DNA of 64,000 nucleotides from NCBI RefSeq assembly GCF_014196125.1, contig NZ_JACIDA010000001.1, positions 434,001-498,000 on the forward strand, in the 5' to 3' direction. Both the position numbers and the translations under genes were made by a program. Under the pieces are notes generated by a model that saw only the letters and a list, made by a program, of their open reading frames with translations, ran no database searches and was not told where the DNA came from. Shown here piece by piece: positions 1 to 6,740 of this stretch (its first letter is position 1; each line of letters begins with the position of its first letter). This DNA is from Brevundimonas mediterranea (GTDB taxonomy: Bacteria; Pseudomonadota; Alphaproteobacteria; Caulobacterales; Caulobacteraceae).

Positions 1-136
1 CGGCCATGTCGTGGCCGGCATGGGGATCGGCGGCCGGCGCCGCCTGGTGGTGGGAATGGTCCTGCGCGCTTGCGGCCTGAGCGAGGGCGAGCAGGGAGAC
101 GCCGGCGAGGGCGCCGACAAGGATGCGGGGAGCCAT
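1..136 (-). CDS. Copper-resistance protein (CopB-like), N-terminal fragment
   Basis: Only the first 45 codons lie in the window; the gene runs off the left edge. The start ATG is at 136 with a GGAGG ribosome-binding site just upstream on the minus strand. The product opens with a hydrophobic signal peptide ending in ASAQ, followed by a His-rich stretch (DHSHH, then DPHAGHDM). Signal peptide plus HxH and HAGHDM clusters is typical of the N terminus of outer-membrane copper-resistance protein B, which binds Cu(I)/Cu(II) in the periplasm. No twin-arginine motif is visible, so the multicopper oxidase CopA is less likely. It lies 51 bp downstream of a Cys-rich gene and is probably the last visible member of that operon. 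The body of the protein is not visible, so the family call is moderate. Confidence 0.5.
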   Translation of the reverse strand, partial: MAPRILVGALAGVSLLALAQAASAQDHSHHQAAPAADPHAGHDMA

Positions 137-187
137 GATGGCCTCCTGGAATGATCGTGACTGAAGGCGCCGCGAACGGCGCAGGGC

Positions 188-586
188 TCAGGCGATCAGG
201 AGGCGGGGCGGGCCGGGCTCGGGAGAGAGCAGGAGCCCGGCCGGGACGTTGAACAGCGGGGCGGTTAGGCGGGCCGGGGCGACGGTCGGGGCGGGATCTG
301 AGTCGGGCTCGAGGTTCGGCGCCGCCACGCAGGCGACGCAGCAGGCCATCACCTTCATTGTTTTGCCAGGGGCTTTGACGGGTTGGTCAGGCGTCTGGTC
401 CGGGGCGGCGTGGCTGGTCTCGTGGCAGGGCGCTGAGGCCATGGCCGGTGACGCCGAGACGCCGACGGCGCCCAAGGTCATCACCGCCAGGGCGCCGATC
501 AGCAGCAGAAGGGACGATACGATCTTCACGACGCTGAGGATAGGCCTTGCAACCTGGCGTCGCAATGTATCGCCCGTGTCATTCAC
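188..586 (-). CDS. Small Cys/His-rich exported or membrane protein of the copper cluster
   Basis: 132 aa. One hydrophobic segment (about residues 19-45, ending ASPAMASA) looks like a signal peptide or single membrane anchor. After it come a CHETSH motif, an acidic/proline linker and a second cluster MACCVACVA, then a Pro-rich tail. Cysteines near histidines suggest metal binding, and the next gene downstream looks like copB, so a periplasmic copper-handling role is inferred. Short Cys-rich proteins of this kind often precede copA/copB in alphaproteobacteria. No named domain was recognised. Its start overlaps the stop of the upstream GNAT gene by 4 bp (ATGA), implying translational coupling. 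Confidence 0.6.
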   Translation of the reverse strand: MNDTGDTLRRQVARPILSVVKIVSSLLLLIGALAVMTLGAVGVSASPAMASAPCHETSHAAPDQTPDQPVKAPGKTMKVMACCVACVAAPNLEPDSDPAPTVAPARLTAPLFNVPAGLLLSPEPGPPRLLIA

Positions 587-1152
587 CGCGCGGGCTTCTT
601 GTCCACTAGGGGCAAGCCCGGGGCGTCCGGTGGCGTCTGCCCGCCGGCGCCCAGTTCGCGTTGCATGAAGACGACGTCGCGCCAGTCGTCATGTTTCCAG
701 CCCGCCGCCTTGAACACGCCGGCGTCGGCGAAGCCACGGACGCGGTGCAGGGCGATGGAGCCGGCGTTGTCGGAATCGCCGATCACGGCGACCATCTGGC
801 GCAGGCCCAGGGCTTCGCAGGCGAGGATCAGTTCGTCCAGCAGGGCGCTGGCGACGCCGTTGCCCCGGGCTTCAGGGGCGACATAGATCGAGTCCTCGAC
901 CATGTAGCGATAGGCCTGGCGGGTGCGGAACGGGCCGGCGTAGGCGTAGCCGACCACCACGCCGTCGATCACGGCGACCAGCCGGGGCAGGCCCAGGGCC
1001 TGGATGGCGGCGAACCGGGCCGTCATCTCGATCGCGTCCGGCGGCTCCAACTCGAAGGTGCCGCGTCCGTTGGCGACGCTTTCGGCATAGATGGCGGTGA
1101 TCGCCGCCATGTCGGCCGGGGTCGCCTCGCGGATCTGGACCTCAGACCGCAT
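583..1152 (-). CDS. GNAT-family N-acetyltransferase, phosphinothricin acetyltransferase-like
   Basis: 189 aa. It has the whole GNAT fold of the PPT/Pat subfamily: IREATPADMAAITAIYAESV at the N terminus, a central VVGYAYAGPFRTRQAYRY strand region, the acetyl-CoA loop APEARGNGVASALLDEL (about residues 92-108), and the NAGSIALHRVRGF region before a final GWKHDDW strand. Members transfer acetyl from acetyl-CoA to small amines such as phosphinothricin or methionine sulfone or sulfoximine; the true substrate cannot be read here. A 25-residue Pro-rich tail follows the domain. The ATG overlaps the hemB stop (TGATG) and its own stop overlaps the next start, so it sits in the middle of a tightly coupled operon with hemB. 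Confidence 0.85.
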   Translation of the reverse strand: MRSEVQIREATPADMAAITAIYAESVANGRGTFELEPPDAIEMTARFAAIQALGLPRLVAVIDGVVVGYAYAGPFRTRQAYRYMVEDSIYVAPEARGNGVASALLDELILACEALGLRQMVAVIGDSDNAGSIALHRVRGFADAGVFKAAGWKHDDWRDVVFMQRELGAGGQTPPDAPGLPLVDKKPAR

Positions 1153-2150
1153 CAGCCCAGCAGCCGCGCGGCCTGGGGCGCGAAATAGGTCAGGACGCCC
1201 GCGCAGCCGGCGCGCTTGAACCCGTGCAGGGTCTCCAGCACGGCGCGGTCGTGATCCAGCCAGCCGTTGGCGATGGAGGCCTGCATCATCGCGTACTCGC
1301 CCGACACCTGATAGGCGAAGGTCGGGACGCGGAAGGTCTCGGACACGCGGCGCACGATGTCGAGATAGGGCATGCCCGGCTTGACCATGACCGCGTCGGC
1401 GCCTTCCGACAGGTCCATGGCGACCTCCTTCAGGGCCTCGTCCGAGTTGGCGTAGTCCATCTGATAGGTCTTCTTGTCGCCCTTCAGCGCGGTCGAGGAG
1501 CCGACGGCGTCGCGGTAGGGGCCGTAGAAGGCCGAGGCGAACTTGGCCGCATAGGACAGGATCAGGGTGTCGTGGAAGCCGTTGGCCTCGAGCGCCTCGC
1601 GCACCGCCTGGATGCGGCCGTCCATCATGTCGGAGGGAGCGACCACGTCGGCGCCGGCGTGGGCGTGGATGAAGGCCTGTTCGGCCAGGCGGTCCAGGCT
1701 GGCGTCGTTGACGATCCGGTCGCCCTCCATGACGCCGTCATGGCCGTGGTCGGTGTAGCAGTCGAGCGCCACGTCGGTCATGACGCCGATCTCCGGCGCG
1801 GCGTCCTTGATGGCCTTGATACAGTCGGGGATCAGGCCGTCGGGATCCGTGGCGCCCGTGCCGACCGCGTCCTTGATGGCGCCGTCCACATTGGGGAAGA
1901 GGGCGAGCATCGGAATGCCCAGGTCGCGCGCCTCGACCGCCGCCGCCGCCGCCGCCTTGGGCGACAGGCGGAAGACGCCCGGCATGGAGGCGACCGGCAC
2001 GCGGTCCTCGGCGCCGTCGTGGACGATCAGCGGCCAGATCAGATCGGCGGGGGTCAGGACGGTCTCGGCGACCAGACGACGCACCCAGGGACTGGCGCGC
2101 AGACGCCGCGGACGGGCGAGCGGGAAGGGGGCGGGCTGGTAGGGAAGCAT
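1152..2150 (-). CDS. hemB: Delta-aminolevulinic acid dehydratase (porphobilinogen synthase)
   Basis: 332 aa, the usual family length. It condenses two 5-aminolevulinate molecules to porphobilinogen, the second common step of haem and tetrapyrrole synthesis, in the cytosol. Visible signatures are the RPRRLR start, LFPNVDGAIKD, the metal-site region DVALDCYTDHGHDG, VAPSDMMDGRI, the Schiff-base lysine region SYAAKFASAFYGPYRDAVGS, and the second lysine in ADAVMVKPGMPYLD, followed by YQVSGEYAMM. The frame stays open far upstream on the minus strand, but homology begins at the ATG at 2150, so the longer reading (to 3218) is a shadow over the opposite-strand methyltransferase. First gene of an overlapping operon with a GNAT enzyme and copper-type genes. 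Confidence 0.97.
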   Translation of the reverse strand: MLPYQPAPFPLARPRRLRASPWVRRLVAETVLTPADLIWPLIVHDGAEDRVPVASMPGVFRLSPKAAAAAAVEARDLGIPMLALFPNVDGAIKDAVGTGATDPDGLIPDCIKAIKDAAPEIGVMTDVALDCYTDHGHDGVMEGDRIVNDASLDRLAEQAFIHAHAGADVVAPSDMMDGRIQAVREALEANGFHDTLILSYAAKFASAFYGPYRDAVGSSTALKGDKKTYQMDYANSDEALKEVAMDLSEGADAVMVKPGMPYLDIVRRVSETFRVPTFAYQVSGEYAMMQASIANGWLDHDRAVLETLHGFKRAGCAGVLTYFAPQAARLLG

Positions 2151-2297
2151 GGCGGGACTTTCGAAATCTGTCGCCGGACTAGCGCCGCCGGGGCCGGGGC
2201 GCAAATCGCGTGATGCGTCGGATCGTTTCGAACGTGATACCGGCTTGCGCGGATCGACGAAATGCGAGCCTATCGCATCAAGTTCAGGGAGACGGCG

Positions 2298-3101
2298 ATG
2301 ATAAGACGATGGGCGACGGGCGCGGCGGTTCTGGCCCTGGCGGCGGGGCTGTCGGGATGTATCATCGTCGCCTCCGACGGCGGCGAGCGGATCGTCGTCC
2401 AGGAGGCCTCGGCCGATCTGGGCGCACCGGCCTATGTCTCGCTCTATACGGATGCGGTCGCCGATCCCAAGCGTCCGGCGGAGGAGGTCGCGCGCGATCC
2501 GCTGCGTCATCCGGCCGAGATTCTGGCCTTCGCCCAACTGGCGCCCGGCGACAAGGTGGCCGATGTGCGCCCCGGCGCAGGCTATTTCACCCGGCTGTTC
2601 TCGGACGTGGTCGGGCCGACAGGTCGGGTCTACGCCTTCGTGCCCGAGCGGACCATGACGCGGGAGAACCCGCTGGCCGACGCCCTGGTCGCCGCCTATC
2701 CGAACGTGACGCGGGTCAACGGCCTGCTGGACGCCATGACCTATGACCAGCCGCTGGACATGGTCTTCATGAGTCAAGAATATCACGACTTCCATATCCC
2801 CGGTTTCAACACCGATGTGGCCAAGATGAACGCCGCCGTGTTCGCGGCCCTGAAGCCCGGCGGCCGCTATATTCTGATCGATCATCAGGCGGCGGCGGGG
2901 ACCGGCATCTCGGCGGTCCAGACCCTGCACCGGATCGAGGGCGACTATCTGAAGCGCGAGGTCGAGGCGGCGGGCTTTGTGTTCGAAGGCGAGAGCGCGG
3001 CCGTGGCCAATCCGGCCGACGACCACAGCCTGAACGTCTTCGACGCCGCCATTCGCGGCAAGACCGACCAGTTCGTCTATCGCTTCAGAAAGCCGGGCTG
3101 A
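2298..3101 (+). CDS. Lipoprotein SAM-dependent methyltransferase-like protein (COG4798 type)
   Basis: 267 aa from the ATG at 2298, which has AGGGAG just upstream; an in-frame ATG at 2262 has no such site. The N terminus is a lipoprotein signal (LSGC lipobox, about residues 16-19), so the protein should be exported and lipid-anchored. The body is a Rossmann methyltransferase: VADVRPGAGYFTRLF is motif I (normally DxxPGxGYFTRLF), followed by VGPTGRVYAFVPE and a late LKPGGRYILIDH strand. This matches the predicted periplasmic methyltransferase family COG4798, whose substrate is unknown. An exported SAM-binding fold is biochemically odd, since SAM is cytosolic. The 3' end overlaps the convergent 97-aa gene by 17 bp. 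Confidence 0.8.
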   Translation: MIRRWATGAAVLALAAGLSGCIIVASDGGERIVVQEASADLGAPAYVSLYTDAVADPKRPAEEVARDPLRHPAEILAFAQLAPGDKVADVRPGAGYFTRLFSDVVGPTGRVYAFVPERTMTRENPLADALVAAYPNVTRVNGLLDAMTYDQPLDMVFMSQEYHDFHIPGFNTDVAKMNAAVFAALKPGGRYILIDHQAAAGTGISAVQTLHRIEGDYLKREVEAAGFVFEGESAAVANPADDHSLNVFDAAIRGKTDQFVYRFRKPG

Positions 3102-3378
3102 GGCCTTCAGGTTCGGGGGCGTCGGTCGAACGGGCGCGCGCCTCCCGCGCCTCCCGCGCCCGTCTGAGGGCGCAGGTCTCGGCCCAGAGCAGCGGGGCTG
3201 AGACGATAAAGTCGGCATAGCGCGTGCGGCGCTTGGCCTTGATCTGCCGCAGGAACAGGCCTTCGCGCTCGTTCAGGGGTTCGGCTTCGCCGGCGGCGAT
3301 CAGCTCGAGCCGATGTCGCTGCAGCGCATAGGCGAAGCCGTCATCATGGCGGGCGTTGGACAGACGGCGACGGCGCAT
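3085..3378 (-). CDS. Hypothetical basic protein, 97 aa
   Basis: Starts at the ATG at 3378, preceded on the minus strand by AAGGAA; the longer in-frame reading to 3489 adds a low-complexity Pro/Thr stretch and is probably not translated. The product is Arg-rich at both ends (MRRRR and a run of RRAREAREARARS) with a helical middle. No signal peptide, membrane segment or known domain was recognised. It converges on the methyltransferase gene and overlaps its last 17 bp. The gene-free region 3379-3953 is directly upstream. It could be a small Caulobacteraceae-specific protein; function unknown. Confidence 0.55.
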   Translation of the reverse strand: MRRRRLSNARHDDGFAYALQRHRLELIAAGEAEPLNEREGLFLRQIKAKRRTRYADFIVSAPLLWAETCALRRAREAREARARSTDAPEPEGLSPAF

Positions 3379-3953
3379 CGGAGGTTCCTTCTGGGGCGTG
3401 GGGTTTGGGGCGTGGGGCTTGGGTGAATCGGCTCTGCCTTCGCCGGTTCGCGGCGAAGTTGGGGAGGGCGTGGGACGCCGGGTCTGCACCCGGTGTTTGG
3501 ATTTTTAAGTACCGTTTCGGCGCAGTCGTCGTCCCACGCGGTCGTTTTCCACACGCGCTCCGGCTGGCGGCCCTCGTCTTCGAGCCTTGCCGGATCGGCG
3601 GGCCGCCTTGCGACGGCTTCGCCGGGGCGGACCTGCCAATTAATAATCGACAGCGGTCCGCTTTCCGAAGCGTGCGGCGAGCAGGAGGCGGCATCCATCG
3701 CCGCCCCTAAGGACCCCGGCGGTCTCCTCCCCACCGGCTTCATCGCTCGACCACAGCCCCGCCGCCGTCAGGGCGCTGGATCCGACGCCCTCCCCATCGG
3801 CGGGGATGAGAGGATGATACGGGCGCCGGCGGGTATGGCGGGGAAATAGGGTCGAGATTCTTTCAGGGCGTTGAAATCGTTCGATTCAGACCAGCGTCAT
3901 TGTGGGCGTTGGCCCACGTCTCCGCGCGCGAAGGCGAACGGGGAGGTGAGAAG
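3379..3953. other. Gene-free, hairpin-rich intergenic stretch (575 bp)
   Basis: No credible coding frame: the short readings have no ribosome-binding site or family signature. It contains several inverted repeats. A 10-bp perfect pair (3468-3477 with 3530-3539, GCGTGGGACG/CGTCCCACGC) encloses a terminator-like hairpin at 3475-3506. A 7-bp pair (GCGGACC 3627-3633 with GGTCCGC 3655-3661) flanks an AT-rich patch. A short direct repeat GGGGCGTGGGG lies near 3392-3417. This could be a dispersed intergenic repeat, a small RNA locus or a decayed gene. Confidence 0.45.
3475..3506 (+). terminator. Terminator-like hairpin with T-rich tail
   Basis: ACGCCGGGT (3475-3483), loop CTGC, ACCCGGTGT (3488-3496): a 9-bp stem with one G-T pair, followed by TTGGATTTTT. 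The T-rich tail is on the plus strand, so it would end plus-strand transcripts, but the nearest plus-strand gene stops 374 bp upstream. It may therefore end an unannotated small RNA or a long 3' UTR. Confidence 0.4.
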
Positions 3954-4496
3954 TCAGCCGCCGAAGCCGCCTTGGTCGAGGAAGGCCTGTTCGTCGGGCG
4001 TGGTCGTGCGGCCCAGGGCGGGGTTGCGGTGGGGGAAGCGGCCGAAGCGGACGATGATGTCGCGGTGGAGGCGGCCCCATTTCTCGAGCTCGGCGTCGCC
4101 GGCGACCAGGGCCATGTAGCGGTCCTGATCCTCGATCCGTTCGGAATGTTCGAAGGGGAGGAGGAGGAAGTTCTTCAGTTCCGGCGCGACCTGGAGATGG
4201 TGGCCGCGCGCCACGGCCTGTTCGGCGAACATCAGGGCCAGGGGGTCGGTGGCGAACTGGTGGGCCGTGCCGCGGAAGCCGTTGCGCGGATACTGGTCCA
4301 GCAGGATCAGGAGGGCGAGGGCGGTCTCCGCCGTCTCGATCCAGTCGTCGCGTTCGCGCCGGGCGGCGGACAGGTGCAGATCATGGCCCCGCGCGCGAAA
4401 CTCGGCGTCGAAGGCCTCGTCCTTGGCGAACCACTTGTCGGGGCCAGCCGCTTTCCAGAAGGCGACGACGTCGGATGGGGCTATGAAGGCGGTCAT
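3954..4496 (-). CDS. DUF924 family protein
   Basis: 180 aa from the ATG at 4496. The sequence follows the DUF924 pattern: VVAFWKAAGPDKWFAKDEAF at the start, then ALALLILLDQYPRNGFRGTA, FATDPLALMFAEQA, and LLLPFEHSERIEDQ. DUF924 proteins are small, soluble, all-helical TPR-like proteins widespread in proteobacteria, with no established biochemical function. The start codon shares the tetranucleotide CATG (4494-4497) with the divergent ketol-acid reductoisomerase gene, so there is no space between the two genes for a promoter and each must lie inside the other's coding region. The N-terminal match to the family supports this start. Confidence 0.85.
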   Translation of the reverse strand: MTAFIAPSDVVAFWKAAGPDKWFAKDEAFDAEFRARGHDLHLSAARRERDDWIETAETALALLILLDQYPRNGFRGTAHQFATDPLALMFAEQAVARGHHLQVAPELKNFLLLPFEHSERIEDQDRYMALVAGDAELEKWGRLHRDIIVRFGRFPHRNPALGRTTTPDEQAFLDQGGFGG

Positions 4497-5529
4497 GACA
4501 AAGATCCTATCCAATCCGCTGCCCGTCTTCCATGACCGCGACTGCGACCTTTCGATCATTCGGGGCAAGCGCGTCGCCATGATCGGCTACGGCAGCCAGG
4601 GACGGACCCATGCGCTGAACCTGCGCGATTCGGGCGTGACCGACATCGTCGTGGGCCTGAAGGCCGGGTCGAAGACGCGGGAAAGGGCCAAGGCCGACGG
4701 ATTCACGGTGATGACGGCGGGCGAGGCGGCGGCGGGCGCGGATGTCGTCGCCGTCATGACCTCGGACGAGGCGCACCGCGACCTGTGGCGCGACGAACTG
4801 GCGCCGAACGTGCGGCCGGGCGCCGCCCTGGTCTTCGCCCACGGCCTGTCGGTGCGGTTCGGCCTGGTGGAGCCGCGCGCCGACCTGGACGTCATCCTGG
4901 CCTCGCCCAAGGGGATCGGGCCGCGCATCCGTGACCTGTACGAGGCCGGGGAGGGGGTCTTCTGCCTGTTCGGGGTGCATCAGGACGCGACGGGCGGGGC
5001 GCACGCCCTGGGCCTGTCCTATGCGGCCGCCCTGGGGTGCGGGCGCAAGGGCATCCTCGAGACGACGATGAAGGACGAGTGCGAGAGCGATCTGTTCGGC
5101 GAACAGGTGGTGCTGTGCGGCGGGATCGCCGAACTGATCGATTCGGCCTTCATGAAACTGGTCGAGGCCGGCTATCCGCCTGAGGTGGCCTGGTTCGAGT
5201 GTTTCTACGAGGCCAAGCTGGTCACCGACCTGATGTACGAACGCGGCATAGCCGGCGCCTTCGCCAAGATCTCCAATACGGCGGAATACGGGGCCTATCT
5301 GACCGGGCCGCGCATCATCAACGCCGCCTCGCGCGCGGCGATGGACCAGGTGCTGGCCGAGGTGCAGGGCGGGGGGTTCGTGCGCGCCCTGATGGCGGAT
5401 TACGACGCCGGCTCGCCCGACCTGCTGGCGCGGCGTGCGGCTTTGGGGCGGCGGCCGATCGAGGCGGTGGGGGCGCATCTGAACGAGGTGGCGCGTCTGG
5501 CGCGCGAGACGGCGGCGAACGACGACTGA
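4495..5529 (+). CDS. ilvC: Ketol-acid reductoisomerase, divergent class I form
   Basis: 344 aa. The enzyme converts acetolactate or acetohydroxybutyrate with NADPH to dihydroxy acids in valine/isoleucine synthesis. Visible: PVFHDRDCDL at the N terminus, Rossmann glycine motif GYGSQG, coenzyme loop GLKAGSKTRERA, and the C-terminal knotted domain with the Mg2+/substrate acids in DECESDLFGEQVVLCGG and ECFYEAKLVTDLMYERG and the serine in SNTAEYG. It departs from the norm around residues 140-165: the usual PKGPGHTVRxEY is replaced by PKGIGPRIRDLYEAGEGV. No ilvB/ilvN neighbours. It may be a paralogue beside a standard ilvC elsewhere. ATG at 4495 overlaps the divergent DUF924 start. Confidence 0.85.
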   Translation: MTKILSNPLPVFHDRDCDLSIIRGKRVAMIGYGSQGRTHALNLRDSGVTDIVVGLKAGSKTRERAKADGFTVMTAGEAAAGADVVAVMTSDEAHRDLWRDELAPNVRPGAALVFAHGLSVRFGLVEPRADLDVILASPKGIGPRIRDLYEAGEGVFCLFGVHQDATGGAHALGLSYAAALGCGRKGILETTMKDECESDLFGEQVVLCGGIAELIDSAFMKLVEAGYPPEVAWFECFYEAKLVTDLMYERGIAGAFAKISNTAEYGAYLTGPRIINAASRAAMDQVLAEVQGGGFVRALMADYDAGSPDLLARRAALGRRPIEAVGAHLNEVARLARETAANDD

Positions 5530-5549
5530 AGTCTGGCCGCGCGAGGGAG

Positions 5550-5574
5550 GGCGGCGGGGCAAGAACCCGCCGCC
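5550..5574. terminator. Perfect 9-bp GC hairpin between ilvC and tRNA-Pro
   Basis: GGCGGCGGG (5550-5558), 7-nt loop, CCCGCCGCC (5566-5574). It lies 20 bp after the reductoisomerase stop and 25 bp beyond the 3' end of the convergent tRNA-Pro, so it could serve both directions. There is no T-tract on either side, so it is not a textbook intrinsic terminator. Confidence 0.45.
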
Positions 5575-5599
5575 ATACCGTCGATGTCAGAAGAGAAGA

Positions 5600-5676
5600 T
5601 GGTCGGAGTGAGAGGATTCGAACCTCCGACCCCTGCGTCCCGAACGCAGTGCTCTACCAGGCTGAGCCACACTCCG
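5600..5676 (-). tRNA. tRNA-Pro (CGG)
   Basis: On the minus strand a full cloverleaf can be folded: acceptor CGGAGTG/CACTCCG, D-arm GCTCAGCCTGGTAGAGC, anticodon stem CTGCG/CGCAG with loop TTCGGGA (anticodon CGG), T-arm GGAGG/CCTCT with TTCGAAT, discriminator A and an encoded CCA. 77 nt with CCA. It reads CCG codons, which are common in this GC-rich genome. Confidence 0.96.
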
Positions 5677-5875
5677 ACCGTGGGGGCTGGCCTGGCGGCG
5701 TCGCCCCGAAGTGAGGACGCGGCTTATAGCCATGGGTTTCCGACCCCGCAAGCACCCATTTCGACCTTCTTTGCACGGGGCGAAAATAGTCCTGAAAGAG
5801 GGTGTTGCATCCGAAAACGGTTTGGCCTATCTGACCGCCTCCGCCGCGCGAGAGCGCTGCGGTCGCCGGACCTGC

Positions 5876-5949
5876 TGGGGAATGGTGTAATGGTAACACT
5901 CCGGTTTTTGGTACCGTCATTCTAGGTTCGAGTCCTAGTTCCCCAGCCA
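5876..5949 (+). tRNA. tRNA-Gln (TTG)
   Basis: Cloverleaf: acceptor TGGGGAA/TTCCCCA, D-loop with GTAATGGTAACAC, anticodon stem CGGT/ACCG around loop TTTTGGT (anticodon TTG), T-arm CTAGG/CCTAG with TTCGAGT, discriminator G and encoded CCA. 74 nt with CCA. It lies about 200 bp from tRNA-Pro on the opposite strand; the gap between them holds no gene. Confidence 0.95.
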
Positions 5950-6176
5950 CCGCTCCATAAGGGTTTAAGCCCTTTCGGCGCCGATCCCCGGGTTTTACAG
6001 TTCGCTTTTGTTCTGGGCCCATTCCGACGGCTTTACCGGTCACGTAGCGGCGTGCGACTTTCTGTACGCGCTTGAGCGCCCAGCCCAGGGCGCCAAAGGA
6101 CTCTCGTTAGGGCTGGATGAGAGACGGGGCCACGTCGCCTTGGCAGGGCGAGTTCGCCCCCCGCCTCTCACGCTGT

Positions 6177-6191
6177 TGCGAACAATTCGCA
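6177..6191. promoter_or_regulatory. Fur-box-like palindrome upstream of the haem-locus sigma gene
   Basis: TGCGAACAATTCGCA: 6-bp perfect arms TGCGAA/TTCGCA with a 3-bp spacer, 21 bp before the sigma-factor ATG. It resembles the GCGAATNATTCGC form of Fur-binding sites. Its position fits iron repression of the whole downstream set. The Fur assignment is inferred from sequence similarity and the function of the locus. Confidence 0.5.
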
Positions 6192-6212
6192 GGGCGTGTA
6201 TCGCGCTGGACA

Positions 6213-6740
6213 ATGGCACAGTCAGACTCACAGCCGGGGCAGAGTTTCGCGCAATTGCTGATGATCGAACGCCCGTCGCTGGTGCGGCTGGCGCGACGTA
6301 TTCTGGGCGACTCCAGCTTGGCCGAGGACATCGCCCAGACCCTGTGGCTGCGTGTGCAACGGATCGCCGACCCTGCGGCGATCCAGGACAAGCGCGCCTA
6401 TCTCTATCGATTGGCCCTCAACCTGACCTCGGACCAGATGCGCCGCCGCAAGCGTGGCGCGGTCCTCTTCGAGGGCCAGATCGAGGATCCCGGCGTGATC
6501 GACGCCGCCCCCACGACCGAGGCCCGGATCATACATCGGCAAAGGCTGGACCTCCTGGCGGAAGCCATCGACGAGTTGCCGCCGCGTTGCCGCGAGGTCT
6601 TCCTGCTGCGGCGTATCGAGGAGCTGTCGCCGGCCGAGGTCGCCGAACGGTTGGGCATCACGCCGAACGCCGTAGCCAAACACGTCCGCCACGCCTTGCA
6701 CCACTGCCAAACGCGACTGGCGGAACGGGAGGCGGGATGA
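6213..6740 (+). CDS. ECF RNA polymerase sigma factor, FecI type
   Basis: 175 aa from the ATG at 6213; the in-frame extension to 6117 is uncharacteristic and would place the Fur-like palindrome inside the gene. Region 2 is visible at SLVRLARRILGDSSLAEDIA and AYLYRLALNLTSDQMRRRKR, region 4 at IDELPPRCREVFLLRRIEEL and the helix-turn-helix SPAEVAERLGITPNAVAKHV. FecI-type sigma factors direct transcription of a TonB-receptor operon when a ligand-bound receptor signals through FecR. Here the FecR gene overlaps by 4 bp (ATGA) and the receptor, haem oxygenase and TonB genes follow, so the expected signal is haem or a haem carrier. Confidence 0.92.
   Translation: MAQSDSQPGQSFAQLLMIERPSLVRLARRILGDSSLAEDIAQTLWLRVQRIADPAAIQDKRAYLYRLALNLTSDQMRRRKRGAVLFEGQIEDPGVIDAAPTTEARIIHRQRLDLLAEAIDELPPRCREVFLLRRIEELSPAEVAERLGITPNAVAKHVRHALHHCQTRLAEREAG

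Noticed and set aside
2151..3218. 356-residue N-terminal extension of hemB
   Set aside because: Lies antisense to the lipoprotein methyltransferase and has no similarity to porphobilinogen synthase; the family start is at 2150.
3405..3710. 101-aa plus-strand frame in the gene-free region
   Set aside because: No ribosome-binding site and no recognised domain; runs through several hairpins. Kept as part of a structured non-coding stretch.
5600..5949. tRNA-associated integration site
   Set aside because: No integrase or direct repeat of the tRNA 3' end was seen near tRNA-Pro or tRNA-Gln; the flanking genes look native.
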